57,256 nucleotides of DNA from Micavibrio sp. UBA2705 (GCA_002354205.1 DELD01000014.1:1-57256), one strand, 5' to 3'. Counted from the stretch's first letter, positions 1 to 9,197 are shown. The notes: generated by a model not told the origin, from the sequence alone. Translations and numbers: made by a program.

Positions 1-184
1 AATTCATAAGAATACGTTAAGAAACTTGATGTAGTTTATCTTTTTAATAAGTTAAGGTCTACGGCTTTCATGAAAAAACAAAGAAAATGCATTTTTTTTG
101 ATTTTTAAATTGACGCGCCCCCAAAAATTGGGCATTGAAACCATAGAGTATTTCATCAATCTAATAATAATAAGGAGCTGAAAA

Positions 185-559
185 GTGGCTTTAGCAATCG
201 CTGATTCGAACGGTATTAAAAGAATTTGTACAAATTGTGGTACGCGTTACTACGATATGGGTAAAACACCAATCACATGTCCATCATGTGATACTGAGTT
301 CGTTGGCCAAATAAAGCCTGTTATTACAGAATCTCTTGATGAAGCAAAAACAGAAGCTGACGCAGAAAAAGTGATTGATGTGACAGCCGCCGCTGCCAAA
401 AAATCAAACAGCGATGACGAAGATGAAGACGAAGAACTTATCAGCCTTGATGAAGTCGAAGAAGGCCTTGATGACGATGATGACGATAATGATGACGCGA
501 TTTTAGATGATGGCGACCTCGACTTCGAAGGTATTTCATCCAAGAAAGATGACGAATAG
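185..559 (+). CDS. TIGR02300/FYDLN acid-domain protein
   Basis: Small acidic protein of the alphaproteobacterial FYDLN_acid (TIGR02300) family, whose function is unknown. The N-terminus forms a zinc-ribbon-like unit with two CxxC pairs (C15/C18 and C32/C35) around the YYDMGKTPITCPSC segment, which matches the family's FYDLNK.PI.CP.C signature. The C-terminal half is almost entirely Asp/Glu with a low-complexity acidic run near residues 75-120. The start is a GTG at 185, placed by AAGGAG about 8 bases upstream. Its 3' end overlaps the likely start of prmA, so the two are probably co-transcribed. Family assignment is secure; the role is not known. Confidence 0.85.
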   Translation: MALAIADSNGIKRICTNCGTRYYDMGKTPITCPSCDTEFVGQIKPVITESLDEAKTEADAEKVIDVTAAAAKKSNSDDEDEDEELISLDEVEEGLDDDDDDNDDAILDDGDLDFEGISSKKDDE

Positions 560-1472
560 GTCATCCGTGAATAGTCTTATACATTTGACATTACCAGAAG
601 CTGTGAGTGAGGAATCGCTTGCAGCTTTTGTGCAAATACTGCCTTTTGAAACATTGTCTCTTTCCAGCAAGCGCGCCGATGGTGCATTTAGCGGTGCATG
701 GCAATTACTCTGGGTTGTTGAAGGTAGCCCTGAGTGTGAAGCAACGCTTAAAGGTATAAACAGCGCATTAGGTATTATGCAGCTTGATGCTGTCTCTGCC
801 CATGAGCTGACGATCACGCCTTTGGATGAAGACATCAACTGGTTAGAAGTAAGCTATCAAGGCTTTGAACCTTTTAATACGGGGCGTTTTTTCATTCACG
901 GCGCACATTTTGATGGCAGTATTCCTGATGGGCAAATATCGTTAGAGATTGATGCGTCGATAGCGTTTGGATCAGGCGAGCATGGCACGACACATGGCTG
1001 CTTATTGCTGTTAGAAAAGCTTTATGATCAGGGTTTTGCGCCCAGACATATTTTGGATATGGGCTGCGGCTCGGGCATTTTAGCTGTCGGCGCGGCAAAG
1101 TTATGGCCTGTCCTGACGATGGGCGTTGATATTGAAGATGACGCAGAAGTGCTGACCAACCAACACGCGAAAAGCAATGACGTGGCGGCGCATATTTCAG
1201 CCTATGTTGGTGATGGTTACAAATGCCCCGCCGTAGCGCAATCTGCCCCGTTTGATTTGATTATTGCCAATATTTTGCCTGCCCCTTTAAAGGCAATGGC
1301 GCCCGATATGTATCCTTGCCTCGCCGCGGATGGCTATTTGATACTCTCAGGCATTTTACATGAACAGGCTGATGATGTCATCGCCGTTCACAGCGCCCTT
1401 GACCTCACATTACTTGACCATATTAAAATTGGTGAATGGACGAGCCTGCTTTATCGCAAACAAAGTGCTTAA
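549..1472 (+). CDS. prmA: Ribosomal protein L11 methyltransferase PrmA
   Basis: SAM-dependent methyltransferase that trimethylates ribosomal protein L11 in the cytoplasm. Visible motifs are the substrate-loop FGSGEHGTTHGCL (family FGTGTHPTT), motif I LDMGCGSGILAVGAAK that binds SAM, and DLIIANILPAPL, equivalent to the family's NILA..L catalytic segment. At 307 residues it has normal length. I chose the ATG at 549, which overlaps the stop of the upstream gene; a GTG at 567 is an alternative. An upstream extension to 507 would lie inside the acidic gene and is not needed for the fold. Function is well supported by family; the exact start is uncertain. Confidence 0.9.
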   Translation: MTNRSSVNSLIHLTLPEAVSEESLAAFVQILPFETLSLSSKRADGAFSGAWQLLWVVEGSPECEATLKGINSALGIMQLDAVSAHELTITPLDEDINWLEVSYQGFEPFNTGRFFIHGAHFDGSIPDGQISLEIDASIAFGSGEHGTTHGCLLLLEKLYDQGFAPRHILDMGCGSGILAVGAAKLWPVLTMGVDIEDDAEVLTNQHAKSNDVAAHISAYVGDGYKCPAVAQSAPFDLIIANILPAPLKAMAPDMYPCLAADGYLILSGILHEQADDVIAVHSALDLTLLDHIKIGEWTSLLYRKQSA

Positions 1473-1475
1473 ACC

Positions 1476-2291
1476 CTATACATCCAAAAACATATCTATT
1501 TGCGGCTCTATATCAGGGTTGACGCGGTACGAGATGAAATCATCAATACCGGCGGCGCGGAGGATTTCTTGGTCGGTGAAGCTATGCCCACTTAATGGGT
1601 GGTCTTCGGTGATCAGCGCATGGACAGCGTCCGCGACAATGCTTGGCTGCATTGCATACTCGTAGACTTGTGGAAAATTGACTTTAATCGCGGCTGTGGC
1701 TACCAAGGTTTGCGGCCAGATTGTATTACAGTGAATATTCTGCGCCTTAAATTCCTCAGCAAATCCAAGAGTCACAAGGGTCATGCCATATTTTGAAAGC
1801 ATATAAGCGGGCGATGCGCCAAGCCATTTGGGGTTAGTATTAATTGGCGGTGAAAGCGTAACAACATGGGCGCTGTTTGATGCTTTTAAATAAGGCAGAC
1901 ATGCTTTCACGGTAAAAAATGTGCCGCGGCTATTTACATTTTGCATCAGGTCAAAATCTTTGCCCGACACATCCTCGCTAGGCTTTAATTTAATCGCGCT
2001 CGCATTGTTAATAACAATATCAATGCCACCAAAATGCTCAGCCGCCTTTTCTGCGGCTTGCGCAATCGCGTCTTCATCGCGGACATCAACAACTAAAGCG
2101 AGTGCTTTGCCGCCTGCGGCCTCAACTTCTTCGGCGACGCTATGGATTGTGCCGCTTAACGTTGGATGCGGGGTATCGCTTTTTGCCGCGATGGCAATAT
2201 TTGCACCCTGCGCCGCGCATTTCAATGCAATCGCCCGCCCAATACCGCGCGACGCGCCTGTAATAAAAATTGTTTTATTTTTTAAATCCAT
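1476..2291 (-). CDS. Short-chain dehydrogenase/reductase (HSDL2-like)
   Basis: NAD(P)-dependent oxidoreductase of the SDR superfamily. It shows the Rossmann glycine motif TGASRGIG near residues 11-18, an NNAS segment (family NNAG) and the catalytic YMLSK (Tyr-x3-Lys) following a Ser in VVTLSPP. The insert around PHPTLSGTIHSVAEEVEAAGG resembles the N-terminal domain of HSDL2-type SDRs, but the C-terminal sterol-carrier domain of HSDL2 is absent. The ATG at 2291 is preceded by AGGGGCGG and leaves the upstream Nudix gene 13 bases away; an earlier start would run into that gene. The substrate cannot be told from sequence. Confidence 0.85.
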   Translation of the reverse strand: MDLKNKTIFITGASRGIGRAIALKCAAQGANIAIAAKSDTPHPTLSGTIHSVAEEVEAAGGKALALVVDVRDEDAIAQAAEKAAEHFGGIDIVINNASAIKLKPSEDVSGKDFDLMQNVNSRGTFFTVKACLPYLKASNSAHVVTLSPPINTNPKWLGASPAYMLSKYGMTLVTLGFAEEFKAQNIHCNTIWPQTLVATAAIKVNFPQVYEYAMQPSIVADAVHALITEDHPLSGHSFTDQEILRAAGIDDFISYRVNPDIEPQIDMFLDV

Positions 2292-2304
2292 CGTGAAGCC
2301 GCCC

Positions 2305-2802
2305 CTATTTAGTAAACGCTTTAATCGCCATTGCATGAAAATAATGCATCGCGCTGAAATCCAGTTCTTCCGCTGACAACCACAAACGCCGCCCTTCAGG
2401 AACCGAATCTACGCTTTCATGATACAGCCTCGCCCCTGTTTGTTGAATTAAAAAATATGTTTGATCATAATTCCAATATTCATCAACGTCATCTGCATAG
2501 AAATATACGGTTTGTTTATACTCGGCGATAATTTCGCAGTTATTGGGCATCAAAGTGATATTAGCCTCTTCTTGGAATTCTCTTAGTGCGCCTTGCCATA
2601 AGCTCTCACCCACCTCCACGCCGCCGCCGGGAAGCTCTGGCACATCATGCGCATTATCTGCAATCACCATCAGTATATGACGACCTTCGCGCAGCGCAAT
2701 CCATGCGCCCATTCGCGGGCGCATGGTATCATTCTCTACATCGGGGTAATGCGCAGCCCCATACCTATCATAATAGGGGCGCATTAATGGATAGCGCGCC
2801 AC
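2305..2802 (-). CDS. Nudix hydrolase
   Basis: Nudix-superfamily pyrophosphohydrolase of 165 residues. The Nudix box is present near residues 60-83 as GGVEVGE followed by REFQEEANI, which retains the G-x5-E-x7-REUxEE metal-binding core; the usual Gly after EE is Asn here. The N-terminus is rich in Arg and Tyr and resembles the entry strand of other Nudix proteins. It overlaps the 3' end of the adenosyltransferase-like gene by 19 bases, although an internal Met at 2784 would remove the overlap. The substrate is unknown; members cleave X-linked nucleoside diphosphates. Confidence 0.85.
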   Translation of the reverse strand: MARYPLMRPYYDRYGAAHYPDVENDTMRPRMGAWIALREGRHILMVIADNAHDVPELPGGGVEVGESLWQGALREFQEEANITLMPNNCEIIAEYKQTVYFYADDVDEYWNYDQTYFLIQQTGARLYHESVDSVPEGRRLWLSAEELDFSAMHYFHAMAIKAFTK

Positions 2803-3596
2803 GTAATTTGCGTGCCGCCTAATGGTTTACCGAATACGGCGGCGGCGCTGCCACCGCGCTTGACGATTTCAGCAAAGCGTATGGTCTGCCCATCACCATC
2901 CGTCCAACCTGATGAGCCGACAGATAAACAAAACTGCCCATCTTCAACGCCGAAAATACCGTCAGCGACGCGGACAATTTGCTGCTGGCCTGCGGCTTCG
3001 ACAATAATGTCTTGCCCTTTACGCTGCATAATGTCATCAACATCGAGCGCGCATTTCATATTACCATAGCCGTCTGTGTAGCACAGCACATCGGATGGCG
3101 CGTCAGGGACTTGATCACGCACATCTTCACCAATATCAGAGCGGTCACCGTTCATGATTTTACCAAAAGCGGCAGGGAAGATATCACGAGAGCGGAACTG
3201 CGAGCCTTCAACCGAACATTTAATCTGGCGGATTTCAACGGCAGAGCTTTTGACGAAAGCCAAAGAATAGCCGCTATTCACCGCGCAAATTTCAACGCCG
3301 TTATTAAGGCGCACATAAACAAAGCCTTCACCGGAATTAGATACGCGCGGGGTCAAGTCATCCTTACGCGGCGCGGTGTTGACAAAGAATTTATGATCCG
3401 CGCCAAGTTCAGAGTTAAGCGCGGTTTGCGCTAGCGCAAACCCTGTGGCGTAAGTATCGAATGCAGGGACAGCAAAGGTTTCAATGCGCGCGGGCATGTC
3501 GCCTAATTCTGCGTAAAGCTTTTGCGTGACTTCAGCAAAGGCCAAATCATGCAATGCGCCATAATCTGCAACTACATATACCAACATCTTATCCAT
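2784..3596 (-). CDS. SAM hydroxide adenosyltransferase-like protein (DUF62 family)
   Basis: Resembles the S-adenosyl-L-methionine hydrolase/chlorinase/fluorinase superfamily (DUF62). Recognisable points are FFVNTAPRKDD followed by ICAVNSGYSLAFV, the segment SRDIFPAAFG (family FHGRDIFAPAA), YTDGYGNMKC (family D.FGNL.TN) and a late VGSSGW (family NS.G). Most bacterial members use water to release adenosine and methionine from SAM. The N-terminus VYVVADYGALHDLAF is divergent from the usual TDFG motif. The length of 270 residues is typical. It overlaps the downstream Nudix gene. Superfamily membership is likely; the reaction is inferred. Confidence 0.72.
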   Translation of the reverse strand: MDKMLVYVVADYGALHDLAFAEVTQKLYAELGDMPARIETFAVPAFDTYATGFALAQTALNSELGADHKFFVNTAPRKDDLTPRVSNSGEGFVYVRLNNGVEICAVNSGYSLAFVKSSAVEIRQIKCSVEGSQFRSRDIFPAAFGKIMNGDRSDIGEDVRDQVPDAPSDVLCYTDGYGNMKCALDVDDIMQRKGQDIIVEAAGQQQIVRVADGIFGVEDGQFCLSVGSSGWTDGDGQTIRFAEIVKRGGSAAAVFGKPLGGTQITWRAIH

Positions 3597-3675
3597 CGTT
3601 AAGGCTCCTTTTGTGATGGTTTACTTTCATGGTCGTTTCCTTACTTTCCCCTTTGCCGATTAAACAATCTTCAAA

Positions 3676-4467
3676 TCAGTCAATGGGTAAAAATTCTATG
3701 CCCCGCGCAATCATATGGGCGAGCAGCGCTTCAAAAACATCTTTCAATTCATCTTGGTCATGGATCAAAACAATATTATTGCTCTTCTCATCATGTAAAA
3801 ACGGGTCGTTATCAATTTTACGTTTTAAATCATCAATGGTTTTATAAGGGTGATCTTTAGATAAATGACGCTGTGTCATCATCCAATCCGCGGTTGAAAA
3901 CGTATAAAGCGCATCTTTTGCCGCGCTCATTTCGCGGTGGGTATACCATGGGAATGTCACACCATCAAACGGCACGGTAAAGCCCTGCGCGGCAAGCCAG
4001 GTTTGTAAACTTTGCTGTTTTTGTAGCAATTCTGGGCTTGGCTGCGTATCGTCTAAATACAGCCCCTCGGCAAATAATTTTTGAATAATCGCCGCGTCGT
4101 CGCTTGGCATCGCGTGATAATCAACAATCCATGCGCCGCAGCCACGGTCAAGGTAAGGGAAGCGGAAATATTTCCCGCGGCGCGCTACGCCTGCCTGCGC
4201 ATAGGCTGCGTCAATAAGCGCTTCACATTTAAGAATGTCTTCCTGAACTTCGGCTAAGTGCAGCCCCGTTGCACGCTGATGTGCATAGCCATGATTGCCA
4301 AGCACAAAGCCACGCCGCACGATTTCAGCCGTCACTTCAGGGTATTGCTCAATATGATCGCCGCGGCAATAAAAAATCGCAGGCACATTATGCGTAGTCA
4401 TAAAATCGCATAGGGCTAACGTCTTCGGGGTTGGGCTATCATCTATGGTCAGATATGCACCAGCCAT
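3676..4467 (-). CDS. Polysaccharide deacetylase family protein
   Basis: NodB-type carbohydrate deacetylase that removes N-acetyl or O-acetyl groups from glycans. The catalytic and metal motifs are visible: TIDDSP near residues 7-12 (family TFDDGP), NHGYAHQ (family H(S/T)xxH metal ligands) and RFPY (family RxPY). No signal peptide is apparent, so a cytoplasmic site is likely unless export is by another route. I chose the ATG at 4467, which shares a base with the stop codon of the glucokinase gene and so indicates translational coupling. The length of 263 residues fits a single catalytic domain. The substrate is unknown. Confidence 0.85.
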   Translation of the reverse strand: MAGAYLTIDDSPTPKTLALCDFMTTHNVPAIFYCRGDHIEQYPEVTAEIVRRGFVLGNHGYAHQRATGLHLAEVQEDILKCEALIDAAYAQAGVARRGKYFRFPYLDRGCGAWIVDYHAMPSDDAAIIQKLFAEGLYLDDTQPSPELLQKQQSLQTWLAAQGFTVPFDGVTFPWYTHREMSAAKDALYTFSTADWMMTQRHLSKDHPYKTIDDLKRKIDNDPFLHDEKSNNIVLIHDQDELKDVFEALLAHMIARGIEFLPID

Positions 4468-5453
4468 TACGCACACTCCAAATGATGGGTTGCTTGGCCT
4501 GCGCCATAAAGCGCGATATTGGAATCTGATATTAAATATATTGGGCAGTTTTCTAAATTCTTGGCGACAATAGGCTGCGCGTCTTGATTTAGAAATTTGA
4601 TAAAAGTTTCTTGGTCAAACAGGCCGCGTTTATTCAAAACATCAATCACGCCTCCGCCGAGATATAGACCGTGATAGCCATGACCAAAGACAAGCGCCAT
4701 ATGGGCGAACAGGCCTAAAAATTCATGAAATAAACGCAAAGTTTGTTCAAGCACATTAGCATCAGCCTTTTCAAGGATGTCTTCAGGGGTGAAGAACAGA
4801 ACGGGGAAGCCATTATAAAGGCAGACCGCCTGATACAGCTTTACAAGGCCAAGACCGCTAGCGAGGTCTTCATAGACCACCATGTAATCACGATCCGCCA
4901 GACGCTGCACAATACGCAGGATGGTATTTTGTTCTAAGGTAATGCCAAAGGCGCACATATGCCCGCCATGGGTTTTTTGGGTGATGCCCGTGCGGTCAAC
5001 ATAAGACAGGCCGAGCCCCGTTCCCACGGCAATAACAGTATCATTCATTTGCGGGTCTTTTTCAGACGCCCCCGCGCGGATTTCGACATGGGTTTTATTG
5101 CTCAGCGCGCCAAGGGCGAAGCCTTCCAAATCGGAAATGGTCGAGATAATGCGCGGGTCTTTTTTAAACGCCCATTGCTCTTGTGAAAAGCGCCATGAGT
5201 GTGCGTTAATGCGGCTACCTGCCGCCGCAATCGATATAGGCAGGGCGGATATATCAATCTTACGTGCCAATGAACGCTGATAAGTTGTTAGCGCATCATG
5301 AAAAGCACCAAACGTGCTACGGTCATATTTTTCGATATACTCAACCGTGGCATCCTGCCCATCAGCATTTTCAAGATAGAGGCCGAAACGAATATTGCTC
5401 GCGCCAATATCACTCACGATCACCTTTTTGCTATATTTCAGGACATCAGCCAT
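4467..5453 (-). CDS. glk: Glucokinase
   Basis: ATP-dependent glucose kinase of the bacterial Glk family (distinct from ROK kinases). Motifs are the phosphate-1 loop SDIGASNIRFGLY near residues 14-26, AVGTGLGLS, a GGHMCAFG segment (family EGGH..F.P) and YEDLASGLGL (family YE.L.SG.GL). The C-terminal YLGGGV matches the adenosine-binding region (family GGI). The length of 328 residues is typical. It makes glucose 6-phosphate for glycolysis in the cytoplasm. It is directly coupled to the downstream polysaccharide deacetylase, which suggests the pair acts on sugars released from a glycan; that link is inference. Confidence 0.88.
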   Translation of the reverse strand: MADVLKYSKKVIVSDIGASNIRFGLYLENADGQDATVEYIEKYDRSTFGAFHDALTTYQRSLARKIDISALPISIAAAGSRINAHSWRFSQEQWAFKKDPRIISTISDLEGFALGALSNKTHVEIRAGASEKDPQMNDTVIAVGTGLGLSYVDRTGITQKTHGGHMCAFGITLEQNTILRIVQRLADRDYMVVYEDLASGLGLVKLYQAVCLYNGFPVLFFTPEDILEKADANVLEQTLRLFHEFLGLFAHMALVFGHGYHGLYLGGGVIDVLNKRGLFDQETFIKFLNQDAQPIVAKNLENCPIYLISDSNIALYGAGQATHHLECA

Positions 5454-5481
5454 TGCTTCACGCTACTCTATTTACTTTGCC

Positions 5482-6426
5482 CTAATGATGCACGCCTGCG
5501 ACTTTGTGGCGCGTATCCATCTCAGAGCCATGTGGATCCATATGGATCATAATTTCTGCATTAACAAATCGTTCCAACAGGGCAAGTTCAACATCGCGCG
5601 CAATGTCATGCGCCTGTTTTAGCGACAAGTTCGGTTCTAAATCTATATCAAAAGAGATAAAAACATTCATGCCAGATTTGTTTGTTCGTAAATCATGCAC
5701 ATCTAAAACGTCTTTATGCTTACAAATCATCGCCATAATCTCTTCGCGCTCTTCTTCGGGCAGCTCTCTATCCATCAGCATATCGATGGCCTTGCTTGAC
5801 ACTTCGGTAGCTGAGTTTGCAAGCAGCCCCGCAACACAAAGGGCAAAAAGCGGATCAAGCCAATGCGGCGCGTTGAACACATCCAAGACAATCACGGCCA
5901 GCACACCAAGGTTCATAAATAAATCGCCGGTATAATGCGCTTTATCAGCCTCAATCGCCAAAGACTTTGATTTTTTCATGACGTGGTTTTGATATAAAAT
6001 AAGAATGAAGGTGATCACGATACACAGAATAATCATCCCACCAGAGAACTGATGATGAGTAATTTCCGTTGGCCTGATAAAAGTTCTAATCGCGTCTAAG
6101 GTCAAAAACAGCGCCGCACCTGCAAGCATTGCGCCCTGAAACAGCGCCGAAACACCCTCAATTTTGCCGTGACCATGACGGTGGTCTTCATCGGCAGGTT
6201 TCATCGAATAACGGATCGAAAAGACAGTAATCAACGACACGGCGGTATCGGTCACGGAATCAATCAGCGAGGCAAGGATACTGCTTGAACCACTTAATAT
6301 ATAAGCAATCGCTTTGATGACAACCATGGAAAGCGCGGCGACAATCGCCGCAATGCCACCATTAAGCGCCAGATATTGGTTCCTGCGCATTTCTTCTTTT
6401 TGCTGTAGAAGCTCAGCGTCATTCAT
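5482..6426 (-). CDS. Cation diffusion facilitator (FieF-like) metal transporter
   Basis: CDF-family antiporter that exports divalent metals (Zn, Fe, Mn or Cd) from the cytoplasm in exchange for protons. The N-terminal membrane segments include SLIDSVTDTAVS, which carries the DxxxD metal site of TM2, followed by DEDHRHGHGKIEG between TM2 and TM3. A second site ADKAHYTGD in TM5 carries the family HxxxD. About six membrane helices are followed by a cytoplasmic ferredoxin-like domain ending in MIHMDPHG. The length of 314 residues is typical. The metal cannot be assigned from the sequence. Confidence 0.9.
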   Translation of the reverse strand: MNDAELLQQKEEMRRNQYLALNGGIAAIVAALSMVVIKAIAYILSGSSSILASLIDSVTDTAVSLITVFSIRYSMKPADEDHRHGHGKIEGVSALFQGAMLAGAALFLTLDAIRTFIRPTEITHHQFSGGMIILCIVITFILILYQNHVMKKSKSLAIEADKAHYTGDLFMNLGVLAVIVLDVFNAPHWLDPLFALCVAGLLANSATEVSSKAIDMLMDRELPEEEREEIMAMICKHKDVLDVHDLRTNKSGMNVFISFDIDLEPNLSLKQAHDIARDVELALLERFVNAEIMIHMDPHGSEMDTRHKVAGVHH

Positions 6427-6543
6427 TGATTTTATCCCCTTAAAAATCCACCGCTTAAACTTACCCCGCCTAAGCGCCGCTTATTGTAACAAATCACAGC
6501 TATAAATCCACCTTGATGTGAATCTGCCCCGCTAAAAACAGGG

Positions 6544-7179
6544 TTACATCGCGATTTGGTCAACTACGCAGCGCAGTTCTTCAATATTTTCTTTGGCATG
6601 AGAACTGGTCAAATAGACCTTGGGGAAGGCCGCGGCATGTTTGGTTAAGGCGGCTTCAGTCTTCGCAATCACATCATCCAATTCTGATTTTTTCGCTTTA
6701 TCAATTTTTGTCAAAATAATGCGGTAAACGACCCCCGCCTCATCAAGCAATTCCATGATTTCGCTATCGACTTCCTTGATACCGTGGCGCGAATCGATCA
6801 GCACAAAGCATGCACGTAAAGAAGCGCGGCCTTTTAAATAGGTGCGGATTAATTTACGCCAATCTTTTTTCTGCGCTTTTGACACTTTGGCGTAACCGTA
6901 ACCAGGCATATCAACCAAGTTAAAACGCTTGCCAATTTCAAAGAAGTTTAATTGCTGCGTGCGTCCCGGTGTGTGCGATGTACGCGCCAATGCTTTGCGC
7001 CCTGTCAGTGCGTTAATCAGTGACGATTTACCCACGTTAGAACGCCCTGCAAACGCAATTTCAGGCAAGCCTTCAGGAATCATAATACGGACATGATCCA
7101 CCCCTGCGATAAAGTCACAATCGCCTGCAAACAACACACGTCCGCGTTCAACATCTTCTGGGGTGAAATCTGATTCCAT
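6544..7179 (-). CDS. engB: Ribosome biogenesis GTPase EngB (YihA/YsxC)
   Basis: Essential-type GTPase needed for late assembly of the 50S subunit. G1 is GRSNVGKSS at about 45-53, G2/G3 include TPGRTQQLNFF and VDMPGYGYAKVSK, and G4 is LTKIDKAKK. The length of 211 residues is typical. It follows yidC by 8 bases in the rpmH-rnpA-yidD-yidC-engB order that is conserved in alphaproteobacteria, which supports the assignment and co-transcription. Confidence 0.96.
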   Translation of the reverse strand: MESDFTPEDVERGRVLFAGDCDFIAGVDHVRIMIPEGLPEIAFAGRSNVGKSSLINALTGRKALARTSHTPGRTQQLNFFEIGKRFNLVDMPGYGYAKVSKAQKKDWRKLIRTYLKGRASLRACFVLIDSRHGIKEVDSEIMELLDEAGVVYRIILTKIDKAKKSELDDVIAKTEAALTKHAAAFPKVYLTSSHAKENIEELRCVVDQIAM

Positions 7180-7187
7180 TTTAACGC

Positions 7188-9197
7188 CTAATCTTTCTTT
7201 TTATCGTCTTTTTTAGACGTTGTTTTTTTCTTTGGCGCAGACTTTTTCACCGCCCCCTTTTTCGCAGCAGGCTTTTTTTCTGCTTTTTTGGGTGCTTCTG
7301 CTTGTTCCTCTGCGTCATCATCGCCGAACAAAGCATCTTCAACTTCATGTTCGATAATTTCTAACTCAGGGTGAATTTTCGGCCCTTTATCAATCGCATC
7401 AGACATTTCCTTTTCAGCCTTGCTGCGTTTGAATAAGTGCACCTCAACGCCCATCATACGCATGATGATATATTGCTGGAGTACACCCAAAGCGTTTGAG
7501 AACGTGAAGTAAATCACCAAACCTGATGGGAAGCTTGCAAGCAAGAAGACGAAGAAAAACGGCATAATTGCAAACATTGTTTTCTGTGTTGGGTCTTGCG
7601 GCGGCGGAGAAAGGCGTTGCTGCATAATCATAAAGAACAGCATAGCAATTGACCATAGACCAATATTAAAGAAACCAGGGATAAAGTCCGGAACATCATA
7701 CGGCAACAGACCAAATAAATTAATAATTGATGTTGGGTCTTTTGCGGATAAATCATCAATCCAACCAACAAACGGCGCATGGCGCGTTTCAATCGCCATT
7801 GAAATCACACGGAAAATGGCGAAGAAAATCGGCATCTGAATGATAATTGGCAAGCACCCCGCCATTGGGTTCACTTTTTCAGTGCTGTAAAGCTTGACCA
7901 TTTCTTCTTGTAGTTTGGCTTTATCATCGCCATATTTTTCGCGCAATTCTGCCATTTTTGGCGCAATCTTACGCAGCCCCGCAAAAGAACGATAAGATGT
8001 ATTCGCCAAAGGAAAGACGACAAGACGGACGACAATCGTAATCATAATAATCGCAACGCCCATATTACCAACAAGGCCGTAAAAGAAGTTCATCAACCAG
8101 TAAAGCGGCTTAGTGAGGAAGTAAAGCAAGCCAAAATCAACGGCGAGTTCTAAATGTGAAATCCCCATACTGTCTGAATATGCGCTAAGGTCTTTAACAA
8201 CTTTAGCGCCCGCAAAAACATGCATGGTGTAAGTCGCGGCTTGACCGCTGGATATCGCGATGGCTTCGCCGCGCACATCAACCTGCGTTACAGCTTTTTC
8301 AAGATCAAGTGCGCCGCCTTTTGATGTAAAGCGGAAGCTGTGTAAATTATTCTGGTCTGGGATCATCGCCACAAGCCAGTATTTTTGCGACATGCCAATC
8401 CATCCCTGTGCGCCAGAAAATTCTTGGCCACCTTTTTTGGCCAGCTTTGCAAAGCTAAATTCATGTAAATCTTTATTAATATAGCCAAGTGGACCTTCAT
8501 AAACACCGCCAGCTCTGACTTTGTCTTTTTCTGGCATGCCATGGCGGCTAACAAGGCCATATGGGAAAAAGCGCAGCTCTTTACCGGTGTCATTTTGAAT
8601 GCTCTGTTTAACAGAGATCATAAATTTATCATCAATTGAAAATTCTTTGATAAAGCGAACGCCTTGGCCGTTATCCCAGCGCAAAGTCACGGGCGCATCA
8701 GGGCTGAGAGTTTTATTTGTGCTCGCAAGTTGCCACTGCGTGTTTTTACTAGGTGCAATGATTTTTGAATCAGCAGATATCCAACCCATTTCCGTGTAAT
8801 GCGGGTGGAATGAATTTACAGGCGAAAGTAAATCAACCGGCACTTTGTGTTCGAGTGTTTTATAATAATTTTTTAAAAGCAAATCATCCAAACGTGCGCC
8901 TTTTGTCGAAATAGAACCGCTTAACTCGCCATTCGCGACTTCGATGCGCTCTACATTCTCAACATTGAGCGCCTCTGCGCGTTCGAATTTTTTCTTCGCG
9001 CCAACGCTCATCGTGCCACCAAAGCCTTCGCTCATACGGATTTGCGCATTTTGTGCCTGCGCTGCTTTGAGCGCCTGCTCTTTAGGTTTCATCACAAAGT
9101 GGTCATAGCCAAGCCATAAAACAAGGGAAAGCAATACGAAGATGATGAGGTTACGCATATCTTCAGGGTTTTGTTGATTTGGTCCGTGTCCGTGCAT
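7188..9197 (-). CDS. yidC: Membrane protein insertase YidC
   Basis: Inner-membrane insertase of the Oxa1/YidC/Alb3 family that acts with SecYEG or alone. The N-terminal anchor NPEDMRNLIIFVLLS is followed by a large periplasmic domain up to about residue 345. The conserved insertase core contains VRLVVFPL with the key Arg, a cytoplasmic coiled loop KMAELREKYGDDKAKLQEEM, PMAGCLPIIIQMPIFFAIF and FPSGLVIYFTFSN. The tail after about 610 is acidic and then strongly Lys-rich, a type of extension that can contact ribosomes. The length of 669 residues is longer than in Escherichia coli, mainly because of this tail. Confidence 0.96.
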   Translation of the reverse strand: MHGHGPNQQNPEDMRNLIIFVLLSLVLWLGYDHFVMKPKEQALKAAQAQNAQIRMSEGFGGTMSVGAKKKFERAEALNVENVERIEVANGELSGSISTKGARLDDLLLKNYYKTLEHKVPVDLLSPVNSFHPHYTEMGWISADSKIIAPSKNTQWQLASTNKTLSPDAPVTLRWDNGQGVRFIKEFSIDDKFMISVKQSIQNDTGKELRFFPYGLVSRHGMPEKDKVRAGGVYEGPLGYINKDLHEFSFAKLAKKGGQEFSGAQGWIGMSQKYWLVAMIPDQNNLHSFRFTSKGGALDLEKAVTQVDVRGEAIAISSGQAATYTMHVFAGAKVVKDLSAYSDSMGISHLELAVDFGLLYFLTKPLYWLMNFFYGLVGNMGVAIIMITIVVRLVVFPLANTSYRSFAGLRKIAPKMAELREKYGDDKAKLQEEMVKLYSTEKVNPMAGCLPIIIQMPIFFAIFRVISMAIETRHAPFVGWIDDLSAKDPTSIINLFGLLPYDVPDFIPGFFNIGLWSIAMLFFMIMQQRLSPPPQDPTQKTMFAIMPFFFVFLLASFPSGLVIYFTFSNALGVLQQYIIMRMMGVEVHLFKRSKAEKEMSDAIDKGPKIHPELEIIEHEVEDALFGDDDAEEQAEAPKKAEKKPAAKKGAVKKSAPKKKTTSKKDDKKKD

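Noticed and set aside
118..132. Terminator of an upstream gene
   Set aside because: CCCAA-AAA-TTGGG is short and lacks a following T-run; too weak to call. The first 184 bases otherwise hold no gene that I can see.
250..564. Ser-rich minus-strand frame opposite the acidic gene
   Set aside because: It is the antisense of an Asp/Glu-rich coding region, which gives long Ser/Ile-rich frames by chance. No ribosome binding site or family.
1921..2376. Plus-strand frame of 151 codons opposite the SDR gene
   Set aside because: Shadow of the SDR coding strand; no recognisable domain.
2979..3434. Plus-strand frame of 151 codons opposite the SAM hydroxide adenosyltransferase gene
   Set aside because: Shadow frame; the minus-strand gene has clear family motifs.
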